Below, piece by piece: positions 5,528 to 7,024 of a stretch of DNA of 7,024 nucleotides. The stretch lies in NCBI GenBank assembly GCA_002451015.1, contig DKBB01000007.1, forward strand, positions 1-7,024, in the 5' to 3' direction. The number at the start of each line of letters is the position of its first letter. Position 1 is the stretch's first letter. The position numbers and the translations under genes were made by a program. Source of the DNA: Acidobacteria bacterium UBA6911 (GTDB lineage: Bacteria; Acidobacteriota; UBA6911). The notes under the pieces were generated by a model. The model was not told where the DNA came from. It did not search any database and worked only from the letters and a program-made list of their open reading frames with translations.

Positions 5528-7024
5528 ATGATCCGATATCTATCTTTTGCAGTATTGTATCTGTGTGCACTGGCGGCGGCGCAAGCCCAGGAACCTGAAA
5601 CGACAGAAGATGCAGCCGATTCCAGGATATTCCGCGTTAATGTAAACATCGTTCAGGTAGACGCTGTTGTGACGGACAAGGACGGTCGTCCCGTGACGGA
5701 CCTGACCGCCGATGACTTTATTATCCGGCAGGACGGCAAGCGTCAGGAAATCACCAACTTCTCACTGGTTCGTCTGCAGCCGCTCGTCATTCCCCGCCCC
5801 GCCGTGCAAAAATCGCCCCCGGAATCCCGTGGAGCTCTGCTCCCGCCTCCGCCGACACCGATCCCCTTAACGCCCAAAGATGTACGACGGGTGGTTGCCC
5901 TTGTAGTGGACGACCTGGGACTCTCCTTCGAAAATATCGTCCGATCCCGGGAAGCAATCAAGAAGTGGGTCGATGAGGAAATGCAGCCGGGGGATCTTGT
6001 AGCCGTGATCACGACAGGGTTGGGGATGGGCGGCCTGCAGCAGTTTACGGGCAACAAAAAGATACTTTACGACGCAATCGATCGCATCCGCTTCAACATT
6101 CTCAGCCGTGTCGGAGGGTCCGGGGCTTTTTCGGAAGAGCGCATGAGGGGGATCACGATGGGAACCCTGGCAGCCATTCGATTTGCTCTGAACGGCATGG
6201 GAACTCTTCCCGGGAGAAAAAGCCTCATACTTTTCAGCGAAAACCTGATAATGAATTTCGACGATTACGATGAAGGGGACGCAGACGCAGTATTCTCAAT
6301 GAATTTGAGCGACTCCGTCAAGGACAGAATGCTTCTGATGATTCAGGACGCCAACCAGGCAACTGTCGTCATCCACACAATCGATCCGAGGGGTATTGCC
6401 TGGGCCGCTAATCCAGATATTTCTACCCGTGCCATGACGAAATCGAGGGAGGGACTGGACGAAATGTCTCAAGAAACCGGAGGGCTGTTTATAAAAGACC
6501 TCAATCTTACTTTCCGCGGATTGCAGGAGACATCCAGGGACGGTGAAATCTACTACCTGATCGGCTACCGGCCAAATGCAGAAACCGCTGCGGAAATGCG
6601 GGAAGGCAAGTCCAAATATCACGACCTGGAAGTGCGTGTGAAACGGCCCGGTCTTAAGGTGCGCTCCCGCTCCGGCTTCTTCAGTACTACCGAAGATCCC
6701 CCGTACGCCCCTGCCCCAGCCGCGGATGCACTGGCACAGGCGATGCTTTCTCCCCTTCAGCACAACGATCTGATTGTCAATCTGCTTTCCGGTTACATAC
6801 GCGATCCGGACGGGAAATACCTGCTAAGGGCCTGGGTGCATCTGCCGGGGCGTCAATTGACGGTTCAAAAGGAAAAGAACGGAAATCATCACATTTCCCT
6901 TGAAACGTATGCGGCCACAACCGGCTTCGACGGTCCGATCCGTGATGCAGACAGGACAGAGCATAAAATTCCCCTCAATACCCAGGACATCTTATCGGTC
7001 CGGGAGCAGGGACTCCGGTTTTCC
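5528..7024 (+). CDS. Secreted VWA-domain protein of the acidobacterial VWFA type, 3' end beyond the window
   Basis: The visible 499 residues are open to the window edge. Residues 1-20 are a type I signal peptide with an AQA cleavage site before QEPE, so the protein is exported. Residues 35-80 form the beta domain typical of acidobacterial VWFA proteins (FRVNVNIVQVDAVVTDKDG, then RPVTDLTADDFIIRQDGK). A proline-rich linker (about 84-117, with PPPPTP) follows. The VWA domain begins with VVALVVDDLGLS; D128 occupies the first MIDAS position but the DxSxS motif is not kept. QQFTGNKK and LPGRKSLILFSE (227-238) are also family-like segments. After the VWA domain come YYLIGYRP and a beta-rich part with no domain I recognise. 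Such proteins are numerous in Acidobacteriota and presumably act in protein or ligand binding at the cell surface or in the periplasm; their role is not established. It has its own upstream region and is probably transcribed separately. Confidence 0.88.
   Translation, partial: MIRYLSFAVLYLCALAAAQAQEPETTEDAADSRIFRVNVNIVQVDAVVTDKDGRPVTDLTADDFIIRQDGKRQEITNFSLVRLQPLVIPRPAVQKSPPESRGALLPPPPTPIPLTPKDVRRVVALVVDDLGLSFENIVRSREAIKKWVDEEMQPGDLVAVITTGLGMGGLQQFTGNKKILYDAIDRIRFNILSRVGGSGAFSEERMRGITMGTLAAIRFALNGMGTLPGRKSLILFSENLIMNFDDYDEGDADAVFSMNLSDSVKDRMLLMIQDANQATVVIHTIDPRGIAWAANPDISTRAMTKSREGLDEMSQETGGLFIKDLNLTFRGLQETSRDGEIYYLIGYRPNAETAAEMREGKSKYHDLEVRVKRPGLKVRSRSGFFSTTEDPPYAPAPAADALAQAMLSPLQHNDLIVNLLSGYIRDPDGKYLLRAWVHLPGRQLTVQKEKNGNHHISLETYAATTGFDGPIRDADRTEHKIPLNTQDILSVREQGLRFS

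Noticed and set aside
5344..5649. 101-codon minus-strand ORF
   Set aside because: Overlaps the start and signal peptide of the VWA gene on the opposite strand and resembles no family.

Overview
The window (about 50-55% GC by eye) most resembles a chromosomal segment of an Acidobacteriota-type bacterium. The main clue is the last gene. It has the layout of the acidobacterial VWFA-domain proteins: signal peptide, short Ig-like beta domain, proline-rich linker, then a VWA domain with a 'VVDDLGLS' strand and an 'LPGRKSL' motif. This assignment is an inference from family knowledge; there is no rRNA or other marker gene here. I see no insertion sequence, phage gene, CRISPR array or tRNA.

Layout: (1) Positions 1-671, minus strand, hold the N-terminal part of a YtcJ-type (Amidohydro_3) metal-dependent amidohydrolase that runs off the left edge. 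(2) A 213-base divergent intergenic region (672-884) separates it from a plus-strand run of genes. (3) That run is a YjiH-family multi-pass membrane protein with a Gate / nucleoside-recognition domain (885-2210), a small soluble HEAT-like alpha-helical protein of unknown function (2282-2935), an 11-TM neurotransmitter:sodium symporter (NSS/SNF, MhsT/TnaT-like; 2990-4366) and a class I SAM-dependent methyltransferase with an apparent export signal (4415-5134). Gaps are only 48-71 bases and no T-tract terminator is seen, so these four genes could be one transcript. (4) A 393-base non-coding stretch (5135-5527) contains several small dyads. (5) The VWA-domain protein starts at 5528 and runs off the right edge.

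How the genes may work together (inference): a Na+-coupled amino-acid-type symporter, a second membrane protein of unsettled substrate and a soluble helical protein, beside a divergent amidohydrolase, look like an uptake and hydrolysis module for a small amide-containing, amino-acid-like or cyclic compound. The exported methyltransferase and the secreted VWA protein are less clearly linked. The points most worth a second look are the signal peptide on the methyltransferase and the conserved-looking HEAT-like protein placed between two transport-type membrane proteins.
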